A stretch of DNA of 64,000 bases, taken from positions 11,101,001-11,165,000 of the forward strand of contig CM066990.1 in assembly GCA_033977485.1 (NCBI GenBank), given 5' to 3'. The notes under the pieces are model-generated. The model saw only the letters and a list, made by a program, of their open reading frames with translations, was not told the DNA's origin and did not search any database. Below are positions 11,391-23,403 of this stretch, one piece after another; the first letter of the stretch is position 1, and each line of letters begins with the position of its first letter. The stretch comes from Hydrangea macrophylla (taxonomy: Eukaryota; Streptophyta; Magnoliopsida; Cornales; Hydrangeaceae). A program made the position numbers and the translations under genes.

Positions 11391-11993
11391 TGTCACGCCC
11401 CGACGTAGCATAATTCAGGAAAGCATTTAATTTCCTTTATGGACTCGTAGGTCGTGACAAGTGAGTATGACCAATTGTCCCTGCAACAAATAACTTAACA
11501 ACATTTCTAAAGCAAAGGATACTTAACAAAACATAACCTCCACAATTAAAACTCACTAACTATTACATCAGTCATAAACTTAGGCACAAAACGCCTTATT
11601 CAAAAGTCTAAAGCTAGTTTATTACAAACCCAAATTTAAAAGACATAGGAAAAATAGAGCAGCCTCCTGGAAAGTCTCCTGACTCTAAGTAGCATAGTCA
11701 AAATACCCTGGGTGCTCCTGACCCTGAAAATCTGGACATACAGTCCAGGACGCATCAACGCCGTCAACTTATGAAAGCTGGTGAGCAAAATAAACAAGTG
11801 CTCGCAATGTATATATAAGCATATAAACAACGGTGCAATTTAACTTTTAAAAGCAATAAATTCAAGGTTCCAATTCCAACATAAGCCATGGGGGAATAAA
11901 GTAAGCAATAACTATGCGACCGTGTATGAACAATGTAACATCTCATCTTTCTGACTCTTTTCTCTCAACAAGACCGACTCAACCAAACCATCA

Positions 11994-12403
11994 CCTCAGA
12001 TACCAGGAATAATATCCGATCGATATCTAAGTCGAACACAACACTATCGCCTCCAATACCAGGAATAATATCCGATCGATATTGAGGCTGCACACCACGC
12101 TATTGCCTCAGATACCAGGAATAATATCCGATCGATATCTGGGTCAATCACGACCAACCATCGCTTCGGATACCAGGAATAATATCCGATCGATATCCGA
12201 AACGAGCGCCCTAGATACCAGGAATAATATCCGATCGATATCTAAGTCGTACACAATACCATCGCTTCGGATACCAGGAATAATATCCGATCGATATCCA
12301 AAACGAGCGCCCTAGATACCAGGAATAATATCCGATCGATATCTAAGCCGTACACAACACTGCCGCCTCCAATACCAGGAATACTATCCGATCGATATTG
12401 AGG
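11994..12403. repeat. Eight tandem inverted-repeat units with constant core and covarying arms (B 3' LTR)
   Basis: Eight units of about 45-60 bp. Each has the constant core CCAGGAATAATATCC followed by GATCGA (one unit has ACTATCC), flanked by complementary arms. Arm pairs include CAGATA/TATCTG, CCAATA/TATTGAGG, TTCGGATA/TATCCGAA and TAGATA/TATCTA. The matching array in the other LTR (25808-26159) has seven units. Confidence 0.93.
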
Positions 12404-12696
12404 TCGCACACTAGACCGCTACGCTTTACTCTGATCACGTTTTCTCACACACATGCATGTTGACCCAACCTCAACCCTATTATGTATGTCAATGTTTCAT
12501 AAATAACACCATTAATTAATCACAAAGCCGGATAATCGTACGAGCATAAATTTCGGCCTAAGTTGTTCTTGTTCGTACATTTCTTAAAACATAGACCTTT
12601 AAAACAATATATTTGCCAAACAGTTCTTTAAAAACTTTCAAAATCTTTTCCAAACAGTCCCTAATAATAAAATACAAAAACTGCTCAAACTGCCAG

Positions 12697-12842
12697 GTCG
12701 CGCGAGCGAAGGGGAGAACAAATCGCGCGAGCGGATCGCGCGCGTGAAGGGGCAGAATAGGTCGCGCGAGCGAAGGGGAGGGATGGTCCGCGCGAGCGGG
12801 CCGCGCGAGCGAGCCTCGCGCGAGCGGGTCGCGCGCGCGAGT
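12697..12842. repeat. GC-rich CGCGCGAGCG array (B 3' LTR)
   Basis: Repeated TCGCGCGAGCGAAGGGG-like and CGCGCGCGAG units, an island of CpG in AT-rich surroundings. The counterpart in the 5' LTR is 26453-26584, with small internal differences including a missing unit. Confidence 0.9.
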
Positions 12843-13871
12843 TCTTGCAGAATGTCATCTTCTTCGTTTTTCCCCTGTTTCTGGTTTTAAACTAAAATTT
12901 ACCCATTTTCAGATTCTTTTTCAAACATGTCGTGCGATATATGGATCTCTTCAGTTTTCCGCGTAGATTAAGAATACGCGATCAATTTTAACTAATACGG
13001 ATTATATCTCTAATTATTCGTGATTAAAGTGAGGGTGTCAAAACTTTAAATCAACGGTACGTCGCGATACGGATGAATTATTGCGTAGGATTCGAACCAC
13101 AGCTTATTAGGACTAAGATCTTTCATTCCCAATTCATAAATTTCATTTTGGTTAAGATTTACAAAACTCCAATTTGAAGCTTCAATGGTGTATCTATATA
13201 TATACACATATACACACATATATACACTGAATTATACATATATAAACATTGTAAGTGAGTTTATAATACTCACAGAGGTTAATTATACAGAGAATTTGAG
13301 ACCGAGAATTTCCGCCGTTGAATTCCGTTGTTGAGAATGCTCCTCCGTTCTTGAAATTACTCCCGCTCTTGGTTGATATATATATATCAATAGATATAAC
13401 TATGTGTATGTATATAATATATAATCTGTGTGTATGTGTGTTCTTGAGAGAATTGAGGGAGAATGAGAGAAGCATAGAGTTGTGTGGGAGAGAATGAGAG
13501 ACACTGTCATTGAGAGAGAGAAATCTAACGTATATATATAAACTGAGAAATTTGGGCTCCAAGAAATCAATAGATTTCGCCCGGTGTGGTTGAGCTCACG
13601 TGCTCCCACACCCAAAACGCGGTATAACGCAGACTTCAAACCAAAACTGGTATTTTAAGGTTGAAAGAAAATACAGGAAAATAATATTAGCGTAGGAATA
13701 AATTCCCGGTTTATACAAAATATAGATATTGCTTTTGAAACCATAGAAAGTAGTTTGGAAATTACAGTTTGACCCCCAAAATATTATTATAAACAGAAAT
13801 AAAATCAAATGCTCATGGAAATGAAATGCAATATTTATTTTTTAATGAAAAAGAAAATACAGGGTGTTACA

Positions 13872-13890
13872 CTCTACCCACCTTAACAGG
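13872..13890 (-). other. Element B polypurine tract
   Basis: On the minus strand AAGGTGGGTAGAG lies directly before the 3' LTR start TGTAACACCC. This is the usual primer for plus-strand DNA synthesis. Confidence 0.75.
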
Positions 13891-13915
13891 GATTTTGCCC
13901 CGAAATCTGAGCTAA

Positions 13916-16784
13916 CTAATCCTGAAACAACTCGGGGTATCTAGTCCTCATGTCTGACTCTAACTCCCACGACGCCTCTCCTTCGTCATGATGCCTCCAC
14001 TGAACCTTAACCAAAGGAACGTCTCTTCTTCTCAGCCTCTTGATACTCTGGTCAAGAATCCTCACAGGTCTATCCTTGTAAACAACATTCTGACTTGTCT
14101 CAATATCATCAAAATTTACCACATGTGAAGGATCCCGTATGTATTTCCTTAACATACTGACATGGAATACATTATGAACACCAGACATCTTTGGTGGCAA
14201 CGCGAGTCGATAAGCCACTTTCCCAACACGCTCCAAAATCTCGAACGGTCCGATGAAACGAGGTGCCAGCTTCCCTTTCTTCTGACCAAAACGCACTACT
14301 CCCCGAACAGGTGAAACCTTTAGGAGTACGTGATCACCGATACTGAACTCCAAGTCCTTTCGACGTCGATCCGCATAACTCTTATGCCTACTCTGTGCAG
14401 TTGTCATCCTTTCCTTGACCAGTGAAATCTTCTCATTGGTCTCTCTCACCAAATCTGGTCCCAAAAGTTCTGTGTCTCCCACTTCAGCCCAACACAATGG
14501 AGATCGACATGGCCGTCCGTACAAAGCTTCGAACGGCGCCATTCCAATACTTGAGTGATAACTGTTGTTATACGCAAATTCAACCAAAGGTAAGTGCGTC
14601 TCCCAAGACTCTTCAAAGTCGATTGCACAAGCTCTGAGCATATCTTCCATAATCTGATTAACACGCTCGGTCTGTCCATCGGTCTGAGGATGGAATGCAG
14701 TACTCATCTTGAGCGAAGTTCCCATAGCCTTCTGCAGACTTTCCCAAAATCCCGAGGTAAAACGTGCATCGCGGTCTGATACAATCGACACAGGCGCACC
14801 GTGCAGTCGCACCACTTGCTGTAGGTACATTCGACTCATCCTTTCTACTGGGTAAGTCATATTGTACGCGATAAAGTGTGCAGACTTCGTCAAACGATCC
14901 ACAATTACCCAAATCGCGTCATGATTCTGTTGTGACCGGGGTAATCCAACCACAAAATCCATAGTTATGTGCTCCCACTTCCATCCTGGAACAGGTAAGG
15001 GTTGCAACAATCCCGAGGGCCTCTGATGTTCGGCCTTCACTTGTTGACAAGTCAAACATTTAGACACAAACTCGGCTACTTCTCGCTTCATCCCTTCCCA
15101 CCAGAAGTTTCTCTTCAAATCCTTATACATCTTTGTTCCTCCTGGGTGTACTGTCAGTCTCGATTTATGTGCTTCTTCGAGAATATCTTTTCTCAAATCT
15201 CTGAAATCTGGCACACACAATCTGTCTCGACATCGGTATCCTCCATCGGTCCCAACCTTCCATTCTATAGGGTCCTTTTCTGACATCTTGGCGAACCATG
15301 CTTGAAATTTTTCATCTTCCCCCTAGGCTTCGATGATTCGACTCACAAGTGTTGGTTGTACTACGAGGCATCCAAAGTGATGTCCGTCACTTCCTTCAGA
15401 AATCTGCATATCAAATTCTGCGATTGTCTCTAAAGCTTTCCATTCCCTCAACATCAATGAAGCAATCATTCCTCGAGGCTTCCGGCTTAGGGCGTCAGCG
15501 ACTACGTTAGCCTTACCGGGGTGGTACTCTATTGTAAAGTCGTAATCCTTAATCAGCTCCATCCACCTACGTTGCCTCATGTTCAACTCCTTCTGAGTAA
15601 ACAAATACTTAAGGCTCTTGTGGTCCGAGAACAAATCAAACTTCTCCCCGTAGAGGTAGTGCCTCCAGGTCTTGAGCGCAAACACTACTGCTGCCAGTTC
15701 CAAATCATGAGTTGGGTAATTCAATTCATTCGGCTTCAACTGTCGCGAACCATAGGCGATAACCTTTCCGTCTTGCATAAGGACACATCCCAATCCTTGA
15801 TACGAGGCGTCACTAAAAATAGTGAACTTCTCACCATCCCTTGGTATCGCAAGTACTGGCGCTGTTGTCAATCTCTCTTTCAATTCCAGAAAAGCGCGTT
15901 CATGCTTATCAGTCCATTCAAACTTCAAATCTTTCTTAGTCAAACCAGTTAACGGGGCTGCTATCTTGGAGAAACCCTCTACAAATCTCCGATAGTAACC
16001 AGCTAGTCCCAGAAAACTTCTGACTTCTGTAGCATTGGTCGGCCGAGTCCAATTCGCCACTGCATCGGTCTTTGATGAGTCAACCGCGATTCCTTGTTGA
16101 GAGATCACATGCCCGAGAAACTTAACTTCCTGAAGCCAGAATTCACACTTGCTGAATTTAGCATACAGGCGGTGATCCTTGAGAGTCTGCAACGCGATCC
16201 TCAGGTGTTGTTCATGCTCTTCCTCTGACTTGGAATAGATCAAAATATCATCAATAAAGACAATAACGAATTGATCCAAGTAGGGCTTGAATACTCTGTT
16301 CATCAAGTCCATAAACACAGCCGGAGCATTCGTCATCCCAAACGACATCACTAAGAACTCATAGTGTCCGTATCTCGTCCTGAAAGCAGTCTTAGGTATG
16401 TCTTCCTTCCGCACCCTCAACTGGTGATACCCTGACCGTAGATCAATCTTAGAAAAGGTCGTGGCTCCTTGCAACTGATCAAACAGATCGTCTATCCGAG
16501 GTAAAGGATACTTATTCTTGATAGTAACCTTATTCAGTTCTCGGTAGTCAATACACAACCGCATTGTCCCATCCTTCTTCTTCACAAACAATACTGGTGC
16601 TCCCCAGGGTGAAGTACTTGGACGAACAAAACCCAACTTCTCAAGTTCTTGAACTTGTTCCTTCAGCTCCAACAACTCTGTAGGGGCCATCATGTAGGGA
16701 ACCTTGGTTATAGGTCGAGTACCTGGCACCAATCCACACAGAATTCTATGTCCCTTTCCGGCGGTAATCCTGAAATATCTCGGA
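13916..16784 (-). pseudogene. Element B pol: RT, RNase H, integrase, chromodomain
   Basis: From the element C insertion the frame gives the PR-RT linker ([11 protein letters not shown]) and RT with [18 protein letters not shown] and FIDD (16247-16258). RNase H follows ([31 protein letters not shown]), then integrase. Counted from 15286, integrase has the HHCC zinc finger (H40, H47, C77, C80), catalytic D110, D171 and E207, and a C-terminal chromodomain (about residues 405-456, VPLVKVQWRHHDEGEASWEL), which in the family targets insertion to heterochromatin. Two lesions are visible: a 1-nt deletion near 16730-16738 in the linker, and one in-frame TAG at 15323-15325 between RNase H and integrase. 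All catalytic motifs I can see are kept. Element C's insertion separates it from gag-protease. Confidence 0.92.
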
Positions 16785-16789
16785 ATACT

Positions 16790-17423
16790 TGATACGAACC
16801 CCGCCAATAATGTGACGAAACCCGTAACACGATTAATGTCTCGGACCGTTCTACTGTCAGATTCAATGGAAACCGCGACCCAACACCTATAACAGATGCG
16901 AACCTTGGTATAAAGGACGAAGACGCCACAATCAAGGATGGAAAACTCGATTGATAAGTCCAAGTATGAACGCCACAGAGTAAATCTGATAAGTTCGAAT
17001 TGTTCTTCAAAGAACCAAAGAGAAAACTCTCACAATATTATTAATGATCAAAACTGAATATTACAAACCCTAAAACTGTTTAAATAGCTGAGGCTTAAAG
17101 TTGGGCCCTTTTAAGCCTACGAAATATTATGGTCCAATATAATTCACCCCAAAACTAAAATAAAAGGAAACTAATGAATATAAAAAATCCCTAAGTTGGC
17201 ATGCAAGCCTATAATTTATTCTAGAGCTTGAATCATGGACACCCAGCCTTGTGGATCACTAGTATCCTCCTTTGGGCCACTCAGATTAGTTTCAACCCAA
17301 ATTTGTTGAACCAACCCATTGAGATTGTCCTTGAACCGCTTTGCTCGCGCCCTTGTAACCGGACCAATTGGTACGTGGTTCGGATCTGCATTCCACCTTG
17401 TGCTAGCCGCCATGTTCTCATCA
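16790..17423 (-). repeat. Element C 3' LTR
   Basis: 634 bp, the same length as the 5' LTR. It encodes the last 68 residues of pol (17216-17423). The remaining part is non-coding. Confidence 0.95.
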
Positions 17424-20400
17424 TTCCCCTCCTCTTGAAAAGGATTTGTCCTCAAATCATCACCTACATCAAAAGGAGATAAATCAGCAACATTAAAAGT
17501 AGTACTAACATTATACTCACCAGGCAACTCTAGCTTGTAGGCATTGTCATTGATGCGCTCAAGAACTTGAAAAGGACCATCGCCTCGGGGAAGCAATTTA
17601 GAACGCCTTTGTGCTGGAAATCTTTCTTTTCGCATGTGTACCCAAACCCAATCTCCGGGTTCAAAGATGATATTGCGTCGCCCTTTGTTAGCTTGCGTTG
17701 CATATTGCTCCGTTCTTCGCTCAATATTGAGCCTTGCTTTCTCATGAATCTGCTTAACAAAATCTGCTTTCTTTTTCCCATCTAAATTAACACGCTCAGT
17801 CACAGGTAAAGGAGATAAATCCAAAGGAGTTAAAGGATTAAAACCATACACAATTTCAAAGGGTGAAAATTTAGTAGCAGAATGGATAGTACGATTATAA
17901 GCAAACTCAACATGTGGTAAACATTCTTCCCATGTTTTGATGTTCTTTTTAATAATAGCCCTTAACAAAGTAGATAAAGTCCTATTTACTACTTCAGTTT
18001 GACCATCAGTTTGTGGATGACAAGTAGTAGAAAATAATAACTTAGTCCCCAACTTACACCACAAGGTCTTCCAAAAGTAACTCAAGAATTTAGCATCTCT
18101 ATCCGAAACAATGGTTCTAGGCATACCATGTAATCTCACAATCTCCTTAAAGAACAAATTAGCAACATGTGAAGCATCATCAGTTTTGTGACATGGAATA
18201 AAATGTGCCATCTTGGAAAATCTATCCACAACCACAAAAATTGAGTCTCGACCGTGTTTAGTCCTAGGTAAACCTAACACAAAATCCATTGAAATATCAA
18301 TCCATGGTTCACTAGGAATTGGAAGAGGTGTGTATAAGCCATGGGGTTGTACTCTAGATTTCGCTCGCCGACATGTGACACATCTACCACGAATTCTCTC
18401 AACATCTTGTTTCATGCGTGGCCAATAGAAGTGTTCTTGTAAAACGGCTAATGTTTTTACTACCCCAAAATGTCCCATTAACCCTCCTCCATGTGACTCT
18501 CGCACAAGCAACTCTCTCACTGAACAAGTTGGAATGCACAATTTATTTTCTCGAAATAAAAACCCCTCATGCCTATAGAATTTATTATGGGCTATTTTTT
18601 CACAAGATTCAAATTCTTCACTAAAATCGAGATCTAAAGGATACAATTCCTTAATATGCTCAAAACCAAGAATCTTAGCATCAAGAGTAGAGATTAGAAT
18701 GTACCTTCGAGAAAGTGCATCGGCAACGATGTTCTCCTTACCTTGTTTATATCGAATGACGTATGGAAACGTCTCAATGAATTCAACCCATCGTGCATGC
18801 CTCTTGTTCAGCTTGTGTTGGACTTTAAGGTGCTTTAAAGACTCATGATCGGTGTGAATCACGAACTCTTTAGGCCACAAGTAATGCTGCCATGTCTCCA
18901 AAGCTCGAACCAATGCATACATCTCTTTGTCATACGTGGGATAGTTTAAGGCAGCCCCACTTAACTTTTCACTAAAGTATGCAATCGGTCTTCCTTCTTG
19001 CATAAGCACGACGCCAATACCTAAACCTGAAGCATCACATTCAATTTCAAAAGTTTTTGTAAAGTTAGGTAAAGCAAGTAAAGGTGCATGAGTTAACTTC
19101 TCCTTGAGTAATTGAAATGCCTTCTCTTGCTCTTCCCCCCATTTGAACCCAACATTTTTCTTGATGACTTCGGTTATCGGTGCAGTTATATTACTGAAGT
19201 CTTTCACGAACCTCCTGTAAAAACTAGCAAGTCCATGAAAACTTCGCACATTACTTACACTAGATGGGCTTGGCCATTCTTGGATAGCACGAATCTTTTC
19301 TTCATCAACCTGTATTCCTTGTGCACACACAACAAAACCAAGAAACACAAGCTTATCGGTGCAAAAAGTGCACTTCTTTAGGTTAGCAAACAACTTTTCA
19401 TTTCTAAGCACATCTAACACAAGTTTTAAATGCTTCAAATGCTCTTCCAAGTTTTTGCTATAAATCAGGATATCATCAAAATAAACAACTACAAATTTTC
19501 CAATGAAAGCACGCAAAACATGGTTCATCAATCTCATAAAAGTACTAGGAGCATTAGTTAATCCAAAAGGCATAACTAACCATTCATACAAACCATATTT
19601 TGTTTTAAATGCAGTTTTCCATTCATCACCTTCTTTCATTCTAATTTGATGATACCCACCTTTCAAATCAATCTTAGAAAATATACAAGAACCATGCAAC
19701 TCATCTAACATATCATCTAAGCGAGGAATAGGGTGTCGATACTTTACCGTTATGTTGTTGACGGCTCGGCAATCAACGCACATTCTCCACGTCCCATCCT
19801 TCTTAGGAACCAAAATCACCGGAACGGCGCATGGACTCATACTTTCTCTTACGTACCCCTTTTCCATCAACTCACTAACCTGCTTTTGTAGCTCCTTTAT
19901 CTCCTCAGGATTGCTTCTATAGGCTGGTCGGTTTGGAATGGTAGCACCGGGCACGAAATCAATTTGATGTTCAATCCCTCGAATAGGGGGTAAACCATGT
20001 GGAACCTCCTCGGGAAAGATATCACCAAACTCCTGCAAAAGAGAAACAACAGAACTAGGCAAAGATGAGTCAATTTGGTTAGTGTTTAAAAATGCCTCTT
20101 TGTACAAAAGTACAATCATAGGCTGATTTGAAAACAACGCTCGTTTGATCTCACTCGCTTTTGCATAAAAATTCTTTTTTTGGTTTCCCTCTAATTTTCC
20201 CTCAATGGCTGCATTTTTCTTTTCTTTTTCTCTCTCATTTTTCTCACTCCTTTTCTTTTGATCACTCTCCCTTTGCAACCTCACTTGATCTTCATAAACT
20301 TGCCTCGGTGTCAAAGGCACTAAGGTGATTGTCCTTTGATTAAGCACGAACGAGTATTTATTTGTGAAACCATCATGCTTAACACGTCGATCAAATTGCC

Positions 20401-21316
20401 ATAGCCTCCCTAACAACAAGTGTCCAGCTTGCATCGGAACCACATCACTCAAAACTTCATCTTCATATTTCCCAATACGAAAAGAAACTAACACCTGTTT
20501 AGTTACCCTTACTTCACCACTATCATTGAGCCATTGCAATTTATAAGGTCGTGGATGCTTGATTGTTGGCAGCCCTAATTTCTCCACCAAAGTTGTGCTA
20601 GCAACGTTAGTGCAACTTCCCCCATCTATGATCACACTACACACCTTATCTTTGACATGACATCTCGTATGAAAGATGTTCTCCCGTTGTGCCTCATCAT
20701 CTTTCTTAACCTGCATATTTAGAGCTCTCCTTGCCACTAACAAATCCCCTTGGGCAGCGTACTCTTCATCATCGGCATCCTCTAATGGTGGCACAGATTC
20801 GTTGTCATCTTCATCTTCGGTTTCAATCTCACCATTATCTCGTAACACCATAACTCTCTTGTTCGGACATTGGCTAGCTATGTGTCCCCTACCTTGGCAC
20901 TTAAAACACTTAATATCGCGGTTCCGAGAAGTAGACGAATTGGATTTACCTTGATTTCCATGGCTGGTCACCTCTTGTTTTTGCTCAGTTTTTGGCTTCA
21001 TCAAAGGCTGCTTCTCATCTCTTTTCCAATTATTTGATTTCCAAGCGGATGTATTGGAATTTTGGCTTGGATTTTGGCTTGGACGTGTGCTGCTGCCCCT
21101 CCTCTTGAGTTGATTCTCAATTTTAATAGCCATGTGTACCATATCCTCCAACTCAACATAGTGTTGCAATTCCACTGCATTGGCAATTTCCCGATTCAAC
21201 CCAACTAAGAATCTAGCCATTGTAGCCTCTCGATCTTCCTCTACATTCGCTCGAATCATAGCAACTTCCATCTCCTTATAATATTCTTCCACACTCCTAT
21301 TACATTGCCTCAAACT
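17216..21316 (-). CDS. Element C gag C-terminus and pol polyprotein (CRM-like)
   Basis: One uninterrupted frame of about 1366 codons. Counted from 21313, it has the gag capsid end, a zinc knuckle C136-C139-H144-C149 (20867-20908), protease with [12 protein letters not shown] (D230; DGG rather than DSG), and RT about 480-640 with [16 protein letters not shown] and YFDD 611-614 (19472-19483). RNase H spans 755-869 (D760, E797, D822) and integrase has H941, H948, C978, C981 and catalytic D1010, D1071, E1107. The last 68 residues lie in the LTR and contain [11 protein letters not shown] in place of a classical chromodomain. It would copy element RNA to DNA and integrate it. An in-frame TAA at 21317-21319 separates it from the gag N-terminus; the frame is the same on both sides. 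Otherwise it looks functional. Confidence 0.93.
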   Translation of the reverse strand, partial: SLRQCNRSVEEYYKEMEVAMIRANVEEDREATMARFLVGLNREIANAVELQHYVELEDMVHMAIKIENQLKRRGSSTRPSQNPSQNSNTSAWKSNNWKRDEKQPLMKPKTEQKQEVTSHGNQGKSNSSTSRNRDIKCFKCQGRGHIASQCPNKRVMVLRDNGEIETEDEDDNESVPPLEDADDEEYAAQGDLLVARRALNMQVKKDDEAQRENIFHTRCHVKDKVCSVIIDGGSCTNVASTTLVEKLGLPTIKHPRPYKLQWLNDSGEVRVTKQVLVSFRIGKYEDEVLSDVVPMQAGHLLLGRLWQFDRRVKHDGFTNKYSFVLNQRTITLVPLTPRQVYEDQVRLQRESDQKKRSEKNEREKEKKNAAIEGKLEGNQKKNFYAKASEIKRALFSNQPMIVLLYKEAFLNTNQIDSSLPSSVVSLLQEFGDIFPEEVPHGLPPIRGIEHQIDFVPGATIPNRPAYRSNPEEIKELQKQVSELMEKGYVRESMSPCAVPVILVPKKDGTWRMCVDCRAVNNITVKYRHPIPRLDDMLDELHGSCIFSKIDLKGGYHQIRMKEGDEWKTAFKTKYGLYEWLVMPFGLTNAPSTFMRLMNHVLRAFIGKFVVVYFDDILIYSKNLEEHLKHLKLVLDVLRNEKLFANLKKCTFCTDKLVFLGFVVCAQGIQVDEEKIRAIQEWPSPSSVSNVRSFHGLASFYRRFVKDFSNITAPITEVIKKNVGFKWGEEQEKAFQLLKEKLTHAPLLALPNFTKTFEIECDASGLGIGVVLMQEGRPIAYFSEKLSGAALNYPTYDKEMYALVRALETWQHYLWPKEFVIHTDHESLKHLKVQHKLNKRHARWVEFIETFPYVIRYKQGKENIVADALSRRYILISTLDAKILGFEHIKELYPLDLDFSEEFESCEKIAHNKFYRHEGFLFRENKLCIPTCSVRELLVRESHGGGLMGHFGVVKTLAVLQEHFYWPRMKQDVERIRGRCVTCRRAKSRVQPHGLYTPLPIPSEPWIDISMDFVLGLPRTKHGRDSIFVVVDRFSKMAHFIPCHKTDDASHVANLFFKEIVRLHGMPRTIVSDRDAKFLSYFWKTLWCKLGTKLLFSTTCHPQTDGQTEVVNRTLSTLLRAIIKKNIKTWEECLPHVEFAYNRTIHSATKFSPFEIVYGFNPLTPLDLSPLPVTERVNLDGKKKADFVKQIHEKARLNIERRTEQYATQANKGRRNIIFEPGDWVWVHMRKERFPAQRRSKLLPRGDGPFQVLERINDNAYKLELPGEYNVSTTFNVADLSPFDVGDDLRTNPFQEEGNDENMAASTRWNADPNHVPIGPVTRARAKRFKDNLNGLVQQIWVETNLSGPKEDTSDPQGWVSMIQALE
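17424..17435 (-). other. Element C polypurine tract
   Basis: AGAGGAGGGGAA on the minus strand, directly before the 3' LTR start TGATGAG. It lies inside the pol reading frame, because pol continues into the LTR. Confidence 0.8.
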
Positions 21317-21973
21317 TTACAACTTGTTGTATAACTCTCGGTAATAATAGCTTGGAACGAACCGCTTCCTCATCACAGTTTTCATATCCTCCCATGTCTC
21401 TATTGAACGCTCCCTATTTCTTCTCCTATTCAACACCAATTGATCCCACCAAATGATAGCATAATCAGAAAATTCAATGGCAGCAAGTTTTACCTTCTTA
21501 GCCTCAGAGTAATGGTGGCAATCAAATACTAATTCTACCTTCTTCTCCCATTCTAGATAGGCTTCCGGATCATTCTTCCCTTGAAACGAAGGAATCTTCA
21601 TCTTAATACTACCCAAATTATTATCTTCCCGGTTCCTAGCTTCTCTAAACCTAACTTCTCTACCCCGACCACCATATCTCCTATGATTATCTATTGACTC
21701 CTGATCATTTTCTTCTTCAAAGTCTCCCCAAAAATACTCCTCTTCTTCAACTCTCACTCCCCTCGGTTGAACTCTCTCTCTTCTACGTCCATGAGGAGCA
21801 TTGTTTTGTGGCTGCTCCACCCGTGCATTCTCTACTCTATCTAACCGTTCATGAACTTGTTCCATCTCTGTCCTCAATACCCTCCTCATTTCACCCATTA
21901 ATGCCTCCAATAGTAGTTTCTGATCAGTCTCTCCCGAAACCTCCCCGGCATTAATTTCGTCTTTATGGGCCAT
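21317..21973 (-). CDS. Element C gag N-terminal part, ended by in-frame TAA
   Basis: 218 codons from the ATG at 21973 (MAHKDE). An acidic and Arg-rich N-terminal region is followed by the gag core with [22 protein letters not shown] and [11 protein letters not shown], typical of CRM-type capsid domains that form the virus-like particle. The TAA at 21317-21319 falls where related elements normally read on (NKL-stop-SLRQ). The capsid continues in the same frame downstream, so this is a point nonsense change and not a natural gag-pol boundary. The open frame extends four codons upstream without an ATG. The 5' LTR lies about 800 bp upstream. Confidence 0.9.
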   Translation of the reverse strand: MAHKDEINAGEVSGETDQKLLLEALMGEMRRVLRTEMEQVHERLDRVENARVEQPQNNAPHGRRRERVQPRGVRVEEEEYFWGDFEEENDQESIDNHRRYGGRGREVRFREARNREDNNLGSIKMKIPSFQGKNDPEAYLEWEKKVELVFDCHHYSEAKKVKLAAIEFSDYAIIWWDQLVLNRRRNRERSIETWEDMKTVMRKRFVPSYYYRELYNKL

Positions 21974-22754
21974 ATTTCGCTGCAAAACAAAGATTAGATA
22001 AAAAAAATATACAGGACCTCACAACTCTCGCTCACGTGTTTCACTCAACTAGGATGTATCACTCAAGTTCACTCGTGTTTAAACTGAAAATAAATTTGGC
22101 TTTTACCCTCTTATGTGCTCACCACTCTTGCCTTTTTCCACTCGTAGTAATTCTCACTCGGTTCTTATGAAACTGCTCAAACAATGACTAGAATTTCTCA
22201 GTAACAATCCATACCCAAACTAGACCAATCAAATTTGGAAGCTGAAAGCACGACTAAAAACGAACGCGGATGGCTAGGTTTCCAAAAGCATAAAAAAAAA
22301 TGGAATTTTCGGAAATTTTTTTTCGCACTATGGAGTAAGGTCAGATTCGGACTCCTTAGACCCCAAATATCACAAAACAAAAATAAAATTTTAAGCCGAG
22401 TTTTTGTATTTTTTTTTTTGGCGGCTTACCGATCTCTTTTCTTTTCTTCTCTTTTTTTTTTTTTGAATAATTAGGCAGACTTCACAGTTCACGTATCTGA
22501 TTCAGAAACCCTAATTCTCGAGAAGGAAAAAAAACCACAATAACAACGATCACGAGAATGAACAAACACGAAGTAACAAGAGCAAATCACAGATCAGATT
22601 CGCAAACCCTAAACACGAAATTCCAGATCGTAATCGAACACCCCTTTTTTTTTTTTATACGGTTCAGAAACGAGAACGAATAAGAAAACGAACAGAAACA
22701 AAAACGAATAAGAACAGAAACGAAAAAGATATGATAAACCTGAGACTAGAACTG
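21974..22754 (-). other. Element C 5' leader
   Basis: Non-coding leader between the primer-binding site and gag, AT-rich with several A and T runs (22289-22330, 22411-22462, 22642-22658). No reading frame with recognisable similarity. Expected to hold packaging and translation signals. Confidence 0.8.
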
Positions 22755-22767
22755 TGCTCTGATACCA
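22755..22767 (-). other. Element C primer-binding site
   Basis: TGGTATCAGAGCA on the minus strand, two bases from the 5' LTR. It is complementary to the 3' end of initiator Met tRNA, the usual primer of minus-strand synthesis. Confidence 0.9.
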
Positions 22768-22769
22768 AC

Positions 22770-23403
22770 TGATACGAACCCCGCCAATAATGTGACGAAA
22801 CCCGTAACACGATTAATGTCTCGGACCGTTCTACTGTCAGATTCAATGGAAACCGCGACCCAACACCTATAACAGATGCGAACCTTGGTATAAAGGACGA
22901 AGACGCCACAATCAAGGATAGAAAACTCGATTGATAAGTCCAGGTATGAACGCCACAGAGTAAATCTGATAAGTTCGAATAGTTCTTCAAAGAACCAAAG
23001 AGAAAACTCTCACAATATTATTAATGATCAAAACTGAATATTACAAACCCTAAAACTGTTTAAATAGCTGAGGCTTAAAGTTGGGCCCTTTTAAGCCTAC
23101 GAAATATTATGGTCCAATATAATTCACCCCAAAACTAAAATAAAAGGAAACTAATGAATATAAAAAATCCCTAAGTTGGCATGCAAGCCTATAATTTATT
23201 CTAGAGCTTGAATCATGGACACCCAGCCTTGTGGATCACTAGTATCCTCCTTTGGGCCACTCAGATTAGTTTCAACCCAAATTTGTTGAACCAGCCCATT
23301 GAGATTGTCCTTGAACCGCTTTGCTCGCGCCCTTGTAACCGGACCAATTGGTACGTGGTTCGGATCCGCATTCCACCTTGTGCTAGCTGCCATGTTCTCA
23401 TCA
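22770..23403 (-). repeat. Element C 5' LTR
   Basis: 634 bp, about six substitutions from the 3' LTR. It carries the same 65-codon pol tail frame (23196-23393), which is not expressed as pol here. Confidence 0.95.

Larger units (their letters stand above)
11391..13871 (-). repeat. Element B 3' LTR
   Basis: 2481 bp, bounded TGTCACGCC...GTGTTACA on the plus strand. It contains the covarying inverted-repeat array (11994-12403), a GC-rich CGCGCGAGCG array (12697-12842) and a TATA-like TATATATATA on the minus strand near 13534-13545. The only open frames, near 13194-13808, overlap simple repeats and are not coding. Confidence 0.93.
16790..23403 (-). mobile_element. Element C: full-length Ty3/gypsy chromovirus (CRM-like), nested in B
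   Basis: Two 634-bp LTRs (16790-17423 and 22770-23403; TGATGAGAAC...CGTATCA on the minus strand) flank a primer-binding site, leader, gag-pol and polypurine tract. The target duplication is ATACT at 16785-16789 and 23404-23408. Removing C rejoins B's pol exactly at the PR-RT linker. By eye the LTRs differ at about six positions, so it is the youngest element of the left nest. Pol ends inside the 3' LTR and has no classical chromodomain but a [11 protein letters not shown] tail, as I recall for the CRM lineage. Confidence 0.93.

Noticed and set aside
11994..12403. CRISPR-like look: regular constant cores with variable sequence between them
   Set aside because: The window is plant nuclear DNA, the array lies in a retrotransposon LTR, units are irregular in spacing, there are no cas genes, and the variable parts are arms of inverted repeats rather than spacers.
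13194..13808. Overlapping minus-strand frames of 70-122 codons (copies at 26937-27549)
   Set aside because: They translate TA/TG-rich and GA-rich simple sequence within element B's LTRs; no domain and no gene structure.
15002..15952. Plus-strand frames opposite element B pol, including 143 codons at 15521-15952
   Set aside because: Antisense shadows of a well-supported polyprotein on the minus strand.
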